Source: Stercorarius parasiticus (lineage: Eukaryota > Chordata > Aves > Charadriiformes > Stercorariidae). From it: 64,000 nt of DNA. The stretch is taken from contig VWZL01003406.1 in NCBI GenBank assembly GCA_013396915.1, positions 127,078 to 191,077 on the forward strand, in the 5' to 3' direction. Below the pieces are notes generated by a model. It was not told the origin of the DNA and did no database searches. It worked only from the letters and a program-made list of their open reading frames with translations. Shown here piece by piece: positions 25,034-40,047 of the stretch (position 1 is the first letter of the stretch; the number at the start of each line of letters is the position of its first letter). Made by a program: the position numbers and the translations under genes.

Positions 25034-26690
25034 CATTGCTGTACAGGCATTTTAACAGCCAGCTTCTCTCCATAGCAACCATTTCTTGATGCAGTGGCAA
25101 AAATGCTTACAGAATTAACAGCTCATTGAGCTCATGTTGCTGCTTGGCACATTAAGAAGGTTCTGTTTCCTTTAGCATCCGAATATAAAGGAAATTCTCT
25201 GTTGGTTTTACTCTAGTTTCTTTTGGTGCACTAAGAGGAATATTTATTTTGTTGGGTTTTATTTCAAGGATGACTGTCTGGTGAGTGAAGTCAGTCTAAT
25301 TTCTCCTTAAGACCGCAGTCATTAAAATGCTGAAGTTATCCAGTGGGTCCCAAGAAGGGTTACTTTACCTTCCACAAGAAGAAAAAGAACAGATGTGGAA
25401 AGGAGAATATGTATGGTAGAAAAGGAGTAAGTCCTGCTACATGGGTGTCTCACCAGCTATAGTGGAGGCTAACTCCATTGTTCCTCGGCTGCCATCTTCA
25501 GCACCCAACAGATCTAGCCTCACAGTTCAGCCGATACCTTGTAAATGCAGAACTGAATACCCTTTGAGTATGAATTTTATCTACTTATGCTATGAGAGGT
25601 ACAGATGAGAAAATGAAAACAGGGCCCTAAACAACACAACCAAGTGCAAAGCCAGATAAAGAGAAATGCTGGGAGACACTTGTGTTTGTTGTTGTTTCCA
25701 ACCTGCAAGCCAAGAAATTACACATTTGCTATCAGCTTTTCATAGATGAGATGCAAAATTAACATCCGGAGATTAAGTCCAAAATATCATAGTCAGATTT
25801 ATCCCCAGAAAGATGGGTGTAGTCCTACCTTAATTGAACTGAAGGAAGAGAAGACTGTACAGACTCAGACACCATGTCCTCAAACAATGTGGAAGTAGAT
25901 CCTGGTATGGCAAAAGCAAATATTTCACAAGCTTCCCCCAAAAAAATCTGCATCTTATGCCATCTTTCCCAAGGCAAAAGCACAGTAGAACGCTTGGCAG
26001 CTGATGGCGATCTATCAAAATATGTTTAGCATGAGAGGAAACAGTTGCTATGATTCTGATCCTTCTTCCAACCTATATAGCCCCACAGAGAAGAAAATAG
26101 TTCAAGACACAGTGAGGCAGACTGATTGGAGTTTCTTTAAGTGAGCACGAAGTGAACTGGGCATAAACTTGCTCTGTCCTGCAAAGTAGAGCAAAGATTT
26201 CTCTGTGGTGGCTGAAACTAAAAATTCAGACTTCTGACCAAAAGAACACTGGAATACAGTTTTGTTGAGCATATTAAGTGAGATTTTTTCTTACCACGTA
26301 AGAAGATGTAAGAAACGTGTTTCCTATCATGATTATGCCTTTAGTGTCTGTTTTGCTAAAATCCAGTGACCTTATTACTGCTGTGATAACATGACACTGT
26401 GAGTTGTTATGACATGCTGGCTTCACAGCTGAAGTTAGCTGGACAAGCAAAAATTCTGTTCCTGAGTAGTAGTTGGGATGTGAGTTTGGGGAGTTGAAGA
26501 AGAACACAGTATACCGAGTAGAACAATCAATACCGAATCCTTTACATTATTCATATTTATATAAAATTCCCCTGTTGGACAAGTTAGGAAGGAACTTTAA
26601 AGTTGTAACTGGAGACATTACATAAAAATCATTGGTCATGGAATAATTAAAAGAGCTAGCAGGAAGAATTAAGGGAACTGACATTTACAC

Positions 26691-26707
26691 TATAACCTTA
26701 GGTTATA
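26691..26707. repeat. Short perfect hairpin
   Basis: TATAACC and GGTTATA flank a TTA loop, giving a 7-bp stem. There is no T-run that would suggest a Pol III terminator and no gene next to it. Confidence 0.7.
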
Positions 26708-29700
26708 AGGCTAAACAGCTGAAGGGAACCAAGTACCTCCTTAAATACAACATTTCGAACTCTCTGTAGGTTTGGCAATGCAAGATCAGCAAGATAGATA
26801 GCTTGTCATTATCATTTTCAAAATTCTTTTTATTTCAGAAATGTAAAAAAGATTTTTGATTGAGCATTTTTTCCTCCTTCTGAGGTAAATTCAGGAGCAA
26901 AAAACATTTCAGCCAGACTTGGGTCCTAGATAAAACAAGTGGCGAGAAATTAAATGGAAGTCTTAATTAATAAGGTATGCTGATAAATTGGAATAAAAAT
27001 GGATTCTATACTGCACAGAAACCTAAAGTTAAAAATCTTTAGAGCTCTACACAGTTGTTATTTTAATTTAAAAAAAAGTTCTAGCTATCTTAAAGAAGCA
27101 AGGTCTAATGATCAAATAACTAGATCTAAATCAGAAAAAAATCCATTATAATCTTTGTGCTTTAAAGCCAAAATATAAGGTTAAATTCAGGCCCTCAGTA
27201 GCATAAATTGCATATATCATCAGTTATGGATGAATATCATCAAATGAAGAAACATTCTTTTCTTGTCACATTAGAATATAAAATGTCAACACACATGGAT
27301 GATTTTTATGAACTTGCACGTATCTGAAATTTTCTGGTAGATTTACGCCATCAATAATACAGACTATTTTCCAATCTCTACATAAATCCTTTTAAAAATA
27401 CATTATTCTGCTACTGATTGACAAGAACTGTTGAGGTTTTTCCTAGCACTAATATAGAGCCCCAAGGAACGAGAGAAGAAATTTTTGGATTTGCAATCCC
27501 AGCAAAGTGATTAAACTACTGTTAATTGTTTTTTTGATGTGAATCATCATTGGAAGCACAGTTTAAAACTGAAGAATGACTCTTAAACATCTCCATCCAT
27601 GTTGTTGCAGAGCTTTAGCACTGCTTCCAGTGTTTTAACAGTGAAGAGCATAACATTTTCCCACCAGGCGAAGACTGCTGAGGTGGCAGGGCCTGCCTTC
27701 TGCCCTCCCCAGCCATTCAGGCCCTCACGAAGCATCATCTCCATGTGGGAAGAAATGGTAGAATGGTTGCTATTATCCAGCAGTCTGTACCGCCATCAAT
27801 GCCTTCTGAATCAAAATAACTACTTCTGAAACCAAAATAACAGGAATCGCAGAGAGAGGGCCAAAACAGTTGGGAACAACATAAATGTAAATGCAAAGCA
27901 CAGATTAGACAGATCAGAAGATCAGGGCTGTATCGTCTACTCTTTATATTTCTTTGACAAGGTTTTCTGTATTTTCTGCTCTGAAACCTAAAAAGCTTAT
28001 CTTTGTTTAGTAAATGAAAAACTGATAGGAGGTTTTCAAGATCTAATATATCCATTTACTTCCTATTTGCAGAAAGCCTGTGAACTTTGATAGGGGAAAA
28101 CCTTCAGGCAATGAACGCATCCCCGTCCCCTCACTTTCCCAGTAGAAGAGGTGTTTAGTCTCCTGTGCATTATAAAATCCAACAATTGTCCTTCTGTGCA
28201 TACATTCCTGAAAAAGCAAAGACTAGTACTGAATGCTTTAACTTGACAAGTTAACAGCAACACAAAAACTGTAACACATCAATAAACATAGCACGGAAAT
28301 TCTGTTTCCCCCAGATGCTAAGATCTTGTAAATTTAATTTAGTTCCACATTACATTGGGAAAAACACATTCATAGCTTTTCAACTGTTTTTCGTTAAATG
28401 TAAATCTTAATAAAGTGCATAATCTTTATGTAAAAGTAGCTTAAAGGAGGTTATTTAGGTTGAAAAGCTCAAATGTTAGGACACGGTAGATTTATACTTC
28501 CTTGGACAATTGTAATTCCTTTGTCATTGTGCTTACACAACATGACATGATCTTCAACTTCAGGATCACATGTATTTACCACAGGCTGTTTTCTCACTCA
28601 GGACTAAAGCTGCATAAGAAAATAAAAATATGATTCTTCAACTGTTTGCCTTTGCAAATGAAACATTTCTGGACGTCTTCTTAAGATGTTTTTCATTTTT
28701 CCTTTAGCTATATATTTTTGTGGTTATCAGCAGAGTAACTACATTATTTTTAGTATTTACACCCAGGATAAGTTAGGCATCTTTGTTTGGTTTGGTTTCA
28801 CTTCGTAGTAAGCTAGCATGAGTTTAGGAGCCTCTGGGACAAATTATCTTCATGCCTTTCTTAAAGCTTCCATAACTGTGCATGAGTTTATACACTTCAT
28901 GCAATGCAGAATAACCAGACCTAAACCACAATCGCCAGTACTCTGCTTGTTTTCCCTAAGATATTTCTTCCACCTAAACCACAGTGTTGTATTGAAATTC
29001 AAAGGTCATCTCAAGGAACCGTAAGAACTTCCACCTATACAGAAATTTCACATGATACTGCGTTTCTAGCCATTACATATGGTTTTCTATAGATCCTATG
29101 AAGAAGCAAATATTTTAAAAAGTGCTCACCAGGTAGGAAATCAAAATAATAAATTAGTTCCTGTCCCTAAACTGTTTTGATGTTTCAGTGTTGCCAGGCT
29201 CTTCCTTTAACACCAACCGGATACTCAGCAAGAAACCATACCCTTCTAGGTACATTAGAAACGTGATCATTAAAAGGAGCAGAGGATTGTTGTTTGAAAA
29301 CTAACACTACTCCTCTGTCAGTGTATTTTCAGCAGTTTTCTTCTTTCTTTGGAAAGAGGAAATGCAGGGTAATGGTATGTGCTAACTGACAGCTTGCCAG
29401 CAGGTGTATCATTGAGAACATTTACTATGAAATACCAAGATAACATTTCTTTTCCTGCAAACTGTAGTGGAAAGCTGTCAAATTCTGGTCTCTTCCCGTG
29501 CATAATGAACTTCTGCTGCTGTTACATTGTTCTGACTGATGTGGGAATTATAAATGGATTATAAATTATTCTTAGGTATGTAGTCTTACCTTTGTCATTT
29601 GCATGTATTTTGTAAGTGTTATGAACATTTATTATACCTATAACCTAAGGTCCCTAAGCTGTTCATCCGCTGTTCATCACCTGATGGGAATAAAGAGTCT

Positions 29701-32700
29701 ATGCAAAGGCAACAGAAGAAACTCCTCTGTAAATGTAGACTTTCCGCTGTAACATCAAATTGAGTTAGCTGTTTGCTTTATCTTCTTTTTCCATAGCTCA
29801 TGGATTTTTGGACTTAGTCACGTTTAATCTTCTCTCTTCTTACTGTTTACATTTCCCCCCACAGGTATTACATCTTTTTTATGTTGGAATTTTTAAATGT
29901 CAGATAACAGCTTCCTCCACAAGGCTGTTTTTCCAAAATATATCCCGGCAATTAAGGCCAAAATTCTTCAAGTCAGACATGCCTTTTCATTGCCTTGATT
30001 TTTGAGGGTCTGTTTATGCTTGATTTTCTGAGGCACAAACTGTCATGACCCTGGTAAACACAATGGAGATCGTGGCAGAATAGTGCTTATAGAAATCGGA
30101 GACAAACAGCTGTCACTCACCTTTATAGCAACGGGCCTTTATCCAGAACCCACTGCAGTTAGCTTGGTTAACTTCAGATAACTTGGTTATTTCAAGGTAA
30201 CAACATGTTAGTGAATACTTAGTTTGTTAGCTTAAGATCAAGGTTCCATCAGGGTATTCACCTGGTTCCCTACTGAAAAATTAAGGTACCATTTTCAAAA
30301 CTGATTTAAAATCTACACCACAGCAGACTGAGTGCAATTATTAAGGTATTTGTCTTCCAGAATATTTCTGTCCTTCCTGGTACAGACCTCTAGATCACAA
30401 CCAGGATAACCTACATCTGACACTATAACCAGTCATTGCCAATTTAGTATTTGGTAGCTACTTCTTGTTGAAACATTGAACGCTGCTTTTTTTTTTCCCC
30501 CTTTCTCCTTCAGAGTGGGAAAATAGCTTGACGTTCTGCCTCAGGCTAATAGATTTTAAACACTTAGGTTAAGTCACTTTAATTTTTTTAATATTTTTTT
30601 TAAATTCCTCGCGTACTGTAGTCAGCTCTGGATCCCTCAGCAAACTTTTTGCTCGTGTAGGATATGTCGAGCATCAGTGGTTCACTGTTGGCGTTCAGTG
30701 AGGATGCATGAGAGGGCAGCAATGGAAACTGGTTTCATCCATCTCTTCTGTCAAATTACACAGCTTTGAAACAGATAGCCATTCTACTACTATGCATTTT
30801 AAAAATTTAATTGTAGTGAGCTGCTGACAGACCAGAACCATGTCTTTGTCTTATGGAAGCTGCTATTATAATTTGATCATAATTAAAAACGGTCTCTAGA
30901 GAAATGAAGGCATGGTAGAGTAATCTGTGCATAAACCCTCCTTTTCTCCTTTGGTGTCTCTTCATTTAGCAAGGCTCACTCTGCAAGCAGAGGATAGATC
31001 TTTCCCTTTGAAATCCAGCAATTTCCTTCATGGTCAGCTTCAGGGAGGTCACCAAGTGATGCCAGGTACTTGGGCAGCACTCCTGGCTGTTTACGTGGGG
31101 CCTGCTAAATAAAAAAGTGAAAGAAGTAAACATTAACACTGTAGAAAAGGACAAAACAATTTCCAAGTACAGCAGGATCAAAGAAAAACAATTGTGACAG
31201 CCTACAGAACATGCAACAGCACAGAACGTTTTACACTGTGCTCCTCAGCTGCAGGTCTGAAAAGCCTCAGAATTCAAAGAGCTCTTCAGCAGTTGCCTCA
31301 GGCATACAAAAGGCTGCAGGAGAATTAACTGAAATTTGTGTAATGTTTTAATGAAAAATGGAGGTTTATTTTTATGTTCAATAGTTTAAAAATAAAGGAG
31401 GAAAAACAAATATTAGTCTTTTTTCTATTTAGTCTTTTTATGTAACCCATTTGTTCTCACTGATAAGTAAAAGAAAGTAAGATATTGAAAGTGAAATATT
31501 TAAAAATTCCCATACATAACTCACAAGTAACAAAATTCAAGAGAGATTAATTTTTTTTTTTATTTTCACATGATTCTTTGCCTCTATTTTCTGACTAATC
31601 TGAGCCCATAACTTTTAAACGCATTTCTTTGTGCAAGGCAAGCTTTTAAAAATTCAGAGGTTTACAAACTGCTGTGAAATACATAGGAAAGACAAATGGA
31701 TAATGAATATTACAACCAAATAGTGTGTTACATATATTGTATAACATGTAATTACCTGTGCTACAATATAGGTAAGAATATTACCTGTTCATTTATACTT
31801 TCTCAAAGGTCATTATTGACTTTCTCTCCTCACTCATGACAAAATTTATGTGACTGTGGATTTCTTTACCACGACAAAATTGTGTGAAAAAGATCAGTAT
31901 GTAGGTATTCAAGAAAATTAACTTTTAGGAACACCCAGGCAAGGTGTCTGACAAGAGTTTCCAGGAAAAAACAGAATACTATGCTTTGTGCCAATAATAC
32001 ATTATGTTCTATTTTTTATGTTTTCCTGATGAGTAAGGCTATTTATTATATGGCCATGCACGATATTGTTGTGTTTTCTTCCTGTCATGCAGAAATGTTT
32101 TTCTGAACAGAATTTGAAAACCTTCTGCATTTTCTGGAGCCTATGGTCATCTTGCTGTTTGATTTGGTTCTCAGAGATAATGGACATTAGAATTGGATGT
32201 CACATCTACAGTAAAATAATTTGATGCAGTCAAGATCCTTTCTAATTATAGTGAATGTGCTATCCAGATGTGTTCCATGTGCAGGAGTAATTTAGACACA
32301 TTAGGTTCACAGTACCTGTATCACACCATGTGTATGCACATGGAAATCCTGGACATAAAAACGTCGACCAGTGCACTTAAGGGAAGGTACAGTGTAAAAG
32401 ATCCTCCTGCTCTCTGCTTATCCCTTCACCTTTTGTGCAAGGGAGTAGTGATCCTGCCAAAGCTGTCTCTCCACTCCTTTTGGGGTTGGTAGATATGTTT
32501 ATACGGAGAAACACGGAATACTTTGACACATTAGGGACTGTTGAATATGGAAGTGGAACAATCTTTGTTGTTGGGTTTATTTGATTTTTAATACTTTCCC
32601 TTAAATTAATTTTTAATACTCCATATCAAATTCTCACAACAGTCATTTTCTGGAATCACAAATTTTACCCCAAACAGTTAAACAATGAATAAATATGAGG

Positions 32701-33834
32701 AAAGTGTTACCTGCTTCAGCAGCACAGGTACAACCACTTATTTTAATCAGGTCAGCACTAGTCAGAACAGTGTAAACCACATTATTTGCTCTTGTTAAAG
32801 AAAACTCTTCACATTTGGATGCACAGATGCAAGTACAATCACACCACCAGGATTTAATCTCATTGGAACTGAGGCCTTGCCTCTCTATAAAGAGCCAGCT
32901 GAATTATACCTGCCGAGCTATAGTCCAGGAACAAACTTTCTTTAGACAGCTAGAACTTCTTCCAAAGGAATCTTGAATATTTATGGGAGCTGAATATCTT
33001 ATGTCCCTTAGGATTTGTTTAGGTTGCTGTTCTGCTTTTTTATTTGTTTTCCAAAGTTAAAATTCGTACTGTTCATAGTATCTTGTGTGAAATCTTTTTT
33101 CCAATTTGAGACTGAAATCTACAAAATGCCATGTAAATCTGTTCTTTACTTTGTGAAGTAAATTCCCTGATGCTTCTGAGGCAATCTAGCTGTATTTTCC
33201 TTCTTCAGCACAGAAGAGGGACAAGGATAGTACATGAATCAGCAGAGGCAAAGTACAGTGGAGCAACCCTCTTTTACGCATTCTCACCCGTGTGCCTAAT
33301 TCAGAAATTGGCAGTGGAGTTGTTTCCTTTCCCATTTCAGCATGTCACTTTGCCTTAAGAAAGGTGAAGGAAAGTTGCCATGGTGGGGATGGGGAAGCAT
33401 TCCTTCCTCTTTTTCATCCCATCAAAGATAAAGCCATATGACCTACCTCATTTTAAATCCTTTCAAGATCTAGCCTTACATAAAGGAAAAAAATATATGT
33501 GCCGTTATAATAGTTAGCTTGCCACAAATATGCACTCCAAATTCCAACAAGCCTCTAAAACTATTAGGTTCCATCATCATTTGTGCACCAGCAACAAGGG
33601 TCCTTCAAGAACAACAGAATCAATAGGATATTATATCGAGTGTCTAACTGTTGCCCAAATTGGTATAATTATATTAGGACATGAGAACAAAATGTCAGCT
33701 AGGTAATCTTGCTCTCCATTCAATACCAGTCTGACTTAGACACAAACATACCATCAGGTGCTGGGCACTCTGATTGAGGAAAAAACGTGGCTTAGGTAGG
33801 CCATGACAAGATGAGAGAAAAAAGAACAATTAGT

Positions 33835-34112
33835 AATCACAGAATGGTAGGGGTTGGAAGGGACCTCTGGAGATCATCTAGTCCAACCCCCCCGCCAGAG
33901 CAGGGTCACCTAGAGCAGGCTGCACACGAACGCGTCCAGGCGGGTTTTGAATGTCTCCAGAGACGGAGACTCTACCACCTCTCTGGGCAGCCTGTTCCAG
34001 TGCTCTGCCACTCTCAAAGGAAAGACGTTCCTCATGTTCAAGTTTGTGCCCGTTACCTCTTGTCCTGTCACTGTGCACCACTGAAAAGAGCGTGGCCCCA
34101 TCCTGCTGACAA
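33835..34112 (-). mobile_element. CR1 LINE, comparatively young 3' fragment
   Basis: About 278 bp are in reverse orientation. On the minus strand an open frame reads through the C-terminal ORF2 block ([20 protein letters not shown], ending ...FVCSLL) to a stop at about 33,910, followed by a short 3' UTR ending in the GATTCTGTGATT-like tail. The C-terminus is intact as far as it extends. Several CpGs survive (CACGAACGCG, CCAGGCGGG), and CpGs are lost quickly in old methylated repeats, so this copy looks younger than the others. The element is truncated at the 5' end and cannot encode a working protein. Confidence 0.93.
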
Positions 34113-37100
34113 AATATGAACTACTATATAGTAACAAAATATAAACTATTAGAAAATGCCGGAAAAAGGTTTTATTAAACCTGGGGGGAAAAAAACAACA
34201 AATAAACCCAAAAAATCCCACCTATCATAATTTTCAAATATATAAAAATCTACTGCAAAGCATGCTCGCTTATTTTCCTCCTAGTCCCTGAAGACCTGAA
34301 AAGAAATACTGGGCGTCAGGAAGATTGCGGAATCATAAAGGAAATACCAGGAAACACTTTCTAAAAAGTAGAGGGATAAACTCACAAAGGAGCCTAAGCG
34401 TTGGAGAACAGTATTATCTCTGCCAGAAATCTTTCAGTCCCTCTGTCTGTCTATCTACCTGTCTGTCCACTGGCATACAGTGTCAAAGGGAAATAAACTA
34501 AAGCACTTTTCTTTCCCCCGACTCTGAAATTTTTCCATTTTAACTCTCTTCTATATGAAAAAACATTTTCAGTCCCTGCTGTCCCTGCCTGTCAAAGAAA
34601 AACCTTAGGCAACAGCCGGCTGATCAGAAGTCAATATGACAATCAGGACAGAACGGCAATCTACAGAGCTACATCTGAGCAAAACCAGAGTAAGATGAAC
34701 ACTACATTCTCAATCTTGACTTTTCTAACCATAATATAGCACCTAAGGCTTTCTTTAAGATCAAATGAAAATCTGAGACAATAAGCTTAAGAAAAATCTT
34801 TCATATGCTTAGCCTTTACCTAGGGAGTTTATGCGACTGCAAGAGAAATCAAAGGAAACTCACGCTTTATAAAACCTAACTTTAAGATTTAAGAAATCTT
34901 ACTTTGATCTCCTAGTCCCATACTGCAACTGTTCACAAAAAGATTCTGAATACTCCCACGCAGTGCCCATACCTCTAGCTAGATCAGACTGATGTACCTT
35001 CACTGACTTTGATGTATATACCTTGATCTGCATCAGGCGGAAATCTGGCCCTTTTGCCTTTACACACTTCTGTTGTAAGTATTTGCACTGATGATAAACT
35101 TTCTAGGTTAAATCAGATAGAAAGTAATAACCTTTTTTATTTTCCATTTCCAATTCCTATTCTACATCTTTTTTCCGCAATCTTGCCTTACAATATAGCC
35201 ACCTTTAATTTCATGAAAGACTTAAAAAGTGGAACGTATGCAATAACAATTCAACAGAGGAAACAAAAAAGAGGAGGATTCAGCATCTGAAAAGACACCA
35301 CAGGATAAGAAGTATAAATATTCCAAATGTGGTTTTGTGACAAGATGAAACGTTGCTTGAAGCATTAAAATGATGCATGTGGTTTTATTTTGACTGGTTC
35401 TGATTTAGGGATGTGAGGGAGATGGGAAAGGAAGATCAGTTATGCATACTGTGCTTATTGGTTATTGCTTAGCAGGCACATAGGCCAACCAGAGCTGGCC
35501 TTCAAATAGTCAGGTGAGATAACTAATAGAAATATAGATGAATCAACCTAAAATTTAAAATATAGTATTCAAAACTTGTGGGTGACCCAGGGTAAATACT
35601 TAAACATGTGATCAAATATTGACCTGTACAATATAGATGCCTATGTCTTGCTAGTCATCTGGTTTCCCTTCATAACCAGTGGAGGCACATCTAGAGTACA
35701 ATTCACCCTAATGAGGAATTCCAAAATGTCAGATAAATTAAACACTGCAAATACCTAGTTCTCTTTATTGATGGTAAAAATAGCTTATGCTGATTATTTC
35801 AGAAGATCAACAGTACTTATCTAAAATTAGGTGAGATTAATTCCATGATTAATTTGTTATTATTTTCTCAGCTAGCTGTTTAAAGGTAGTTAGGACATCT
35901 CACGAGACCTGCAAAACATACAAGCTATGTGTTTGTTTTGTAGTATCAACTTTCCTACAGCGGGAAAGCCATGCAGAGAAGCAGGCTACTTCTCTAACAT
36001 GCACACTGTCTGAATGAATGTGGGCTTTGAACAAAAACTGATGGCTTTGCAACTCACTTTCAGCCAGTGACACCATGCTAAAAATGTGTTTCCTTAGTGG
36101 AATTTCTGATTAAGCTACCTTCTGCTTTTGTCCATGAAATATCTGCATGTAAATCAAGTTTTCTTGAATTTTCTGCTCTCAGATTAGTAGACAAGTTGTA
36201 GGGGGATTTTGTGGTAGGAAATAGACAGAACAATTGGAATAATAATATTTCCAAACATGAGAGAAACATACACTGCAGCAATAACTACTCAGCAAAGACA
36301 AATGATGTTCTGTATTTTAGGAGACCAGGCAGTCATTTCCAGAAAAAAAAATTATAAAAAGGGACATTAAATATTCAGTTACAATTAATATTTCTAACAA
36401 GTCTTTGAAACTAATTTTCCATAAAACTCAGTTATTCAGATATTCACAGAGAATAAATACAAAAGGAAATTGAGTATGCTGCTACAAGTTAATTAAAAGC
36501 CTCTGATAGTACATCGATGGACATATGTAAGAAGCTACATAGCTATTTATTTTTTTTTAAAAAAATCAAAAAATCAAACAAATCTGTGCAGACTTTTTTT
36601 TTTTTTTCCGTATTTTAAACAGATGCTACTGCCATGATTTCTGTTTAGCGGAGATCCTTGTTTCTGAAGTATGAAAGTCTGTTTATCTAAACCCTTTGAC
36701 TTTATTCAGTTGTGTTGCATTCACGTGCAGCTTTCTTATAATATGCTTTGGATGAGTAGCTCGAGGATCAGTCACTCAAGACCTGTTGTTACTTGAAGTG
36801 CACATTTACAGTCCTATCTGGCTTCAGTCAAAATAAAACTAAAACTCAAAAAAGTTAGATGTCTTAATTTGAGCTGAATCCAGTGCCCTGAGGTATCCAA
36901 GACAGCCACACAGGGCTTGCCATCACTCAGGAGCTATAGGAAACCTATGCCCTTCTGAGTCATCCGCTAGAGGCTGGGTCAGACACCCAAAAGCACCTAA
37001 AACAGTTTTAGATGTTAGTCTCCAGGCAACTCCATCAAGCCACTGTTCTAAATAGAGAAATGCAGCTTATTTTGAGGAAGAACAGTAAGACTGTCCCCTG

Positions 37101-37328
37101 GATGAAAGACTTAATCTGTCTGAAGTCTGTGGAAAATTTCAAAAGAGCAGTGGTCTACAAAGGCAACAGAGGCACCAGAAGGAGTTATCCTCTGGGACTG
37201 TTCTGTGGTGAAGGCTAGAAAGGTTAATACTTTCTAATAGATGCAACCTGAAACACAATATACACTCAAAGAAGAAACCCTGATAAGTGTTTTGTTAGAA
37301 GAAGAAGAAAAGAAAAATCATCTGAAGG

Positions 37329-37352
37329 AGGGAGAAAGGAAAGGAAAGGAAA
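37329..37352 (+). repeat. (GGAAA)n purine repeat
   Basis: Three to four GGAAA units lie within a longer all-purine stretch. Confidence 0.75.
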
Positions 37353-39691
37353 AAAGAGGGAGATAAAATAAGAGCAAATTAGAAGATTTAAGTAATTAAA
37401 ACTTTTTTTCATATCTCTATGTCTTTTATAAATATTCTGAACCATTTGTCTATTTTGGATATTCTACGCAAATACTTCTATCAAAATTTTACCTTAATCT
37501 GGATTGAAGGGAATGTGATTTTAAGAGAAATTGATAACAGCAAGACCAGATTTTAAACCAAAGAACCGAGGTCCCCGAACTAGCAGTGAGCTGGTGATGC
37601 AGGAGACACAGAAAAGTCTTTCAATGATGAAACATAATCAGGAGAACACTCCCGCATGCAGTAAAATATCAGCTGCAAATTTACCCCAACCCAAGCCCAA
37701 TTCTAAGATGTCAAGGGGTAAGGCATTCTTCCAAAAAGCATTAGCCAAAAATTTATACTGTAGAGTAATTTACCAAGACAAGTGCAAAACCTTCTCAAAT
37801 GCAAATTTGAGAAATGCAAATCTCAATTTTTAAATAGATTGACACTTTTTCATTGTTTTTTTTTTCCCCCCATGTCCTTACAGGAGCAGCATATTTGCAG
37901 GTACCATATTTCATTCCTTCATTTTTGTGTCGGATCTATAACACTTCTTCAGATTTATTCTTAAACTCCAAGGCTGATCTCTTTTATAATAATAAATTGT
38001 TCCATATCTGTTCTTGATGTAGAGTTACTAGTTAAAGTGTATTCTTTCCTCAATGGCTAAGTCACGAGTTTGCTTTCTTGCCACAATCAAAGCATTTCTG
38101 TTTCAGCCTGAAAGAGTATAAAGCACCATCTTGGTTAACAAGCTGCCAAAGTTAAATGTACCTTGAATCAATCGTTGCTCACTTACTGTAGATTTAACTT
38201 GCTAAATATTTCTTGGAGTGCTGATTCTCCAAAATTATCACCTGAAGAATTTAATGGGAAGCCTTTCCATTATAAACCAGAAAAAAAGGAAGTGATACTT
38301 GCCCTAAAAGTGACTTTTAAATTAGTTTCAACAAGAAAATAAAATGTGCAGATCTGAGAGACTGTAGTGATACAAGACAAGACAAAATTAACAACAGAAG
38401 GATTCTTGGCTGGCTCATATACCACATCACATCACAGATGAGTCAAAAATACCTTTCTGCTCTGTGCTGAAGTTTTCTTTACAATATAATTTGGGTTGGT
38501 GTTTTAGAATTGAGTTTCTATGAGGGACTTTATGTGCTCACACTATTAGTTTTAATACTTTATATCTTGTCAACAAGGAAAAGCTTTTGAAATTAGTTTC
38601 ATGTTTGTAAAGAAGGCCTGCATTTTATTTCATTTGTTTTCATATTAAGCTGTGTAATTATATCATTAGAAAATAAATTATTGTTCTGCGCCTTTACCAA
38701 TTCTAAATTGAGGATTAAACTTGCATACGTAAGACAGTGACACTGCATCAGCATAGATTCTGTAAAAGTAATCCTTGGACCTCCTTGTGGTCCAAGTAGA
38801 TTTGGCTTGAAACACCTTACTGAGCGGCAAATCTTTATATTCACTTGATGTATTACAGTAAGAAACATTTATTGCTGAAAAAAATATTTTTGGAGACCAG
38901 CCTCCTAAGAGGGGCAGAACAAGATAGAAGTACAACTATTTTTTTCCTTTAGGAAGAGGATGAATAATTATGAAAAACAAGAAAACAAGATCAAATCAAA
39001 GTATTAAAACTGCCTTCAAATAATCATTGAAAGTTTTCCCTGCTGCTTTTCAACAAATATTAAATACCTATCTATGTTTAAAAGCTTCCTTTCTGATAAT
39101 CCATGAAGAAAAATTGGTAAGTGAAAAAAAAAATCAAGTTCAAACAGTAGAAGGAAAGTGACTAGAGGGATTAAATAGAGCAATTCTTCAGAGAATCAAA
39201 TATGGATTTAACAATTCAATAATTCAGATACAAATACTATTTATTTGTAATTTTAGGGTTATAAATTATGCAAACATAATAAGATTTCTCTAAACATATA
39301 AAGTAAATACTGTAATTTAGTTGTATCTTCACAAGTAATCATGGTCAATACAATGGTATTGTCTGTGCCATTAGTGGAATTATTTAACAGAATTTGTTCC
39401 TTTGTAAAATAGTAGTAAACCAAATATGTTTTCAAAGTTAGTCAAAGAAGGTTCCTGCATGCTAAACATTAATATATTATGTGTAAATGACTAATTACAT
39501 ACACTGAAGATTTTAACTTTTATTAGATATTTATGATTTATGCAGAACATTAGATGCCATTGATAGAAAATCAAATTAAAAGGCAACAGGACTCAGTAAT
39601 GTGCTTACTCAATGCACTGGTAACATGAGGCTTTTGCTAGCTGCAAATACTTAGAAGACATTATCAACTTTAGAAGTTCTGTTACTTCTTC

Positions 39692-39715
39692 TACCAAGTT
39701 CATTACCAAGTTCAT
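39692..39715. repeat. 12-bp perfect tandem duplication
   Basis: TACCAAGTTCAT occurs twice in immediate succession without mismatch. Confidence 0.85.
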
Positions 39716-39960
39716 ATCTGAGAGCCTGGTTCCTATGAGCACTCTTATAGCTTATCTGGTAAGTTTTACATGATGTTGCTCAATGACATACACAAAGTGA
39801 TAAGGTACATCTTAAGGGTCCTCTAAACTAGGCATAACACGGAAGACGAAGCTCAGGGCCAAAGGAAAAAAAGAAAAAAAAAAATGTATCTCTGACTTCC
39901 AACTTCTCGTGGAAGAATCCACAGCAACCCAGAATCCCTAAAAACTGCACCCACAGGTTT

Positions 39961-40047
39961 GAGGGGGTTTGGTTTTTTTTTTTTTTGTCTGTCTTGGGTT
40001 TTTTGTTGTTGTTAGTTTTGTTTGTTTGTTTTGGATTTTTTTTGGCA
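39961..40047. repeat. T-rich/GT-rich low-complexity tract
   Basis: Long T-runs are interrupted by G, GG, GGG and GTTGTTGTT/GTTTGTTTG units. It is equivalent on the other strand to an A-rich tract with C interruptions and is the largest such tract in the window. Confidence 0.8.

Larger units (their letters stand above)
19504..33834. other. Gene-free AT-rich sequence, 14.3 kb
   Basis: I find no supportable gene, RNA or interspersed repeat. Contents noted: a 15-bp imperfect tandem duplication at about 22,463-22,491; alternating purine-pyrimidine sequence with a hairpin at 23,381-23,436; a GAAA run at about 25,015-25,033; a 7-bp-stem hairpin at 26,691-26,707; and poly(T) runs near 30,489, 30,590 and 31,551. 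Open frames of up to 106 codons do not resemble proteins. Very old transposon remnants could be missed by eye. Confidence 0.5.

Noticed and set aside
32708..32733. U6 snRNA-like string (CTGCTTCAGCAGCACAGGTAC)
   Set aside because: It resembles the first 20 or so bases of U6, but similarity stops there and no internal or 3' U6 sequence or T-run terminator follows; chance or a tiny fragment.
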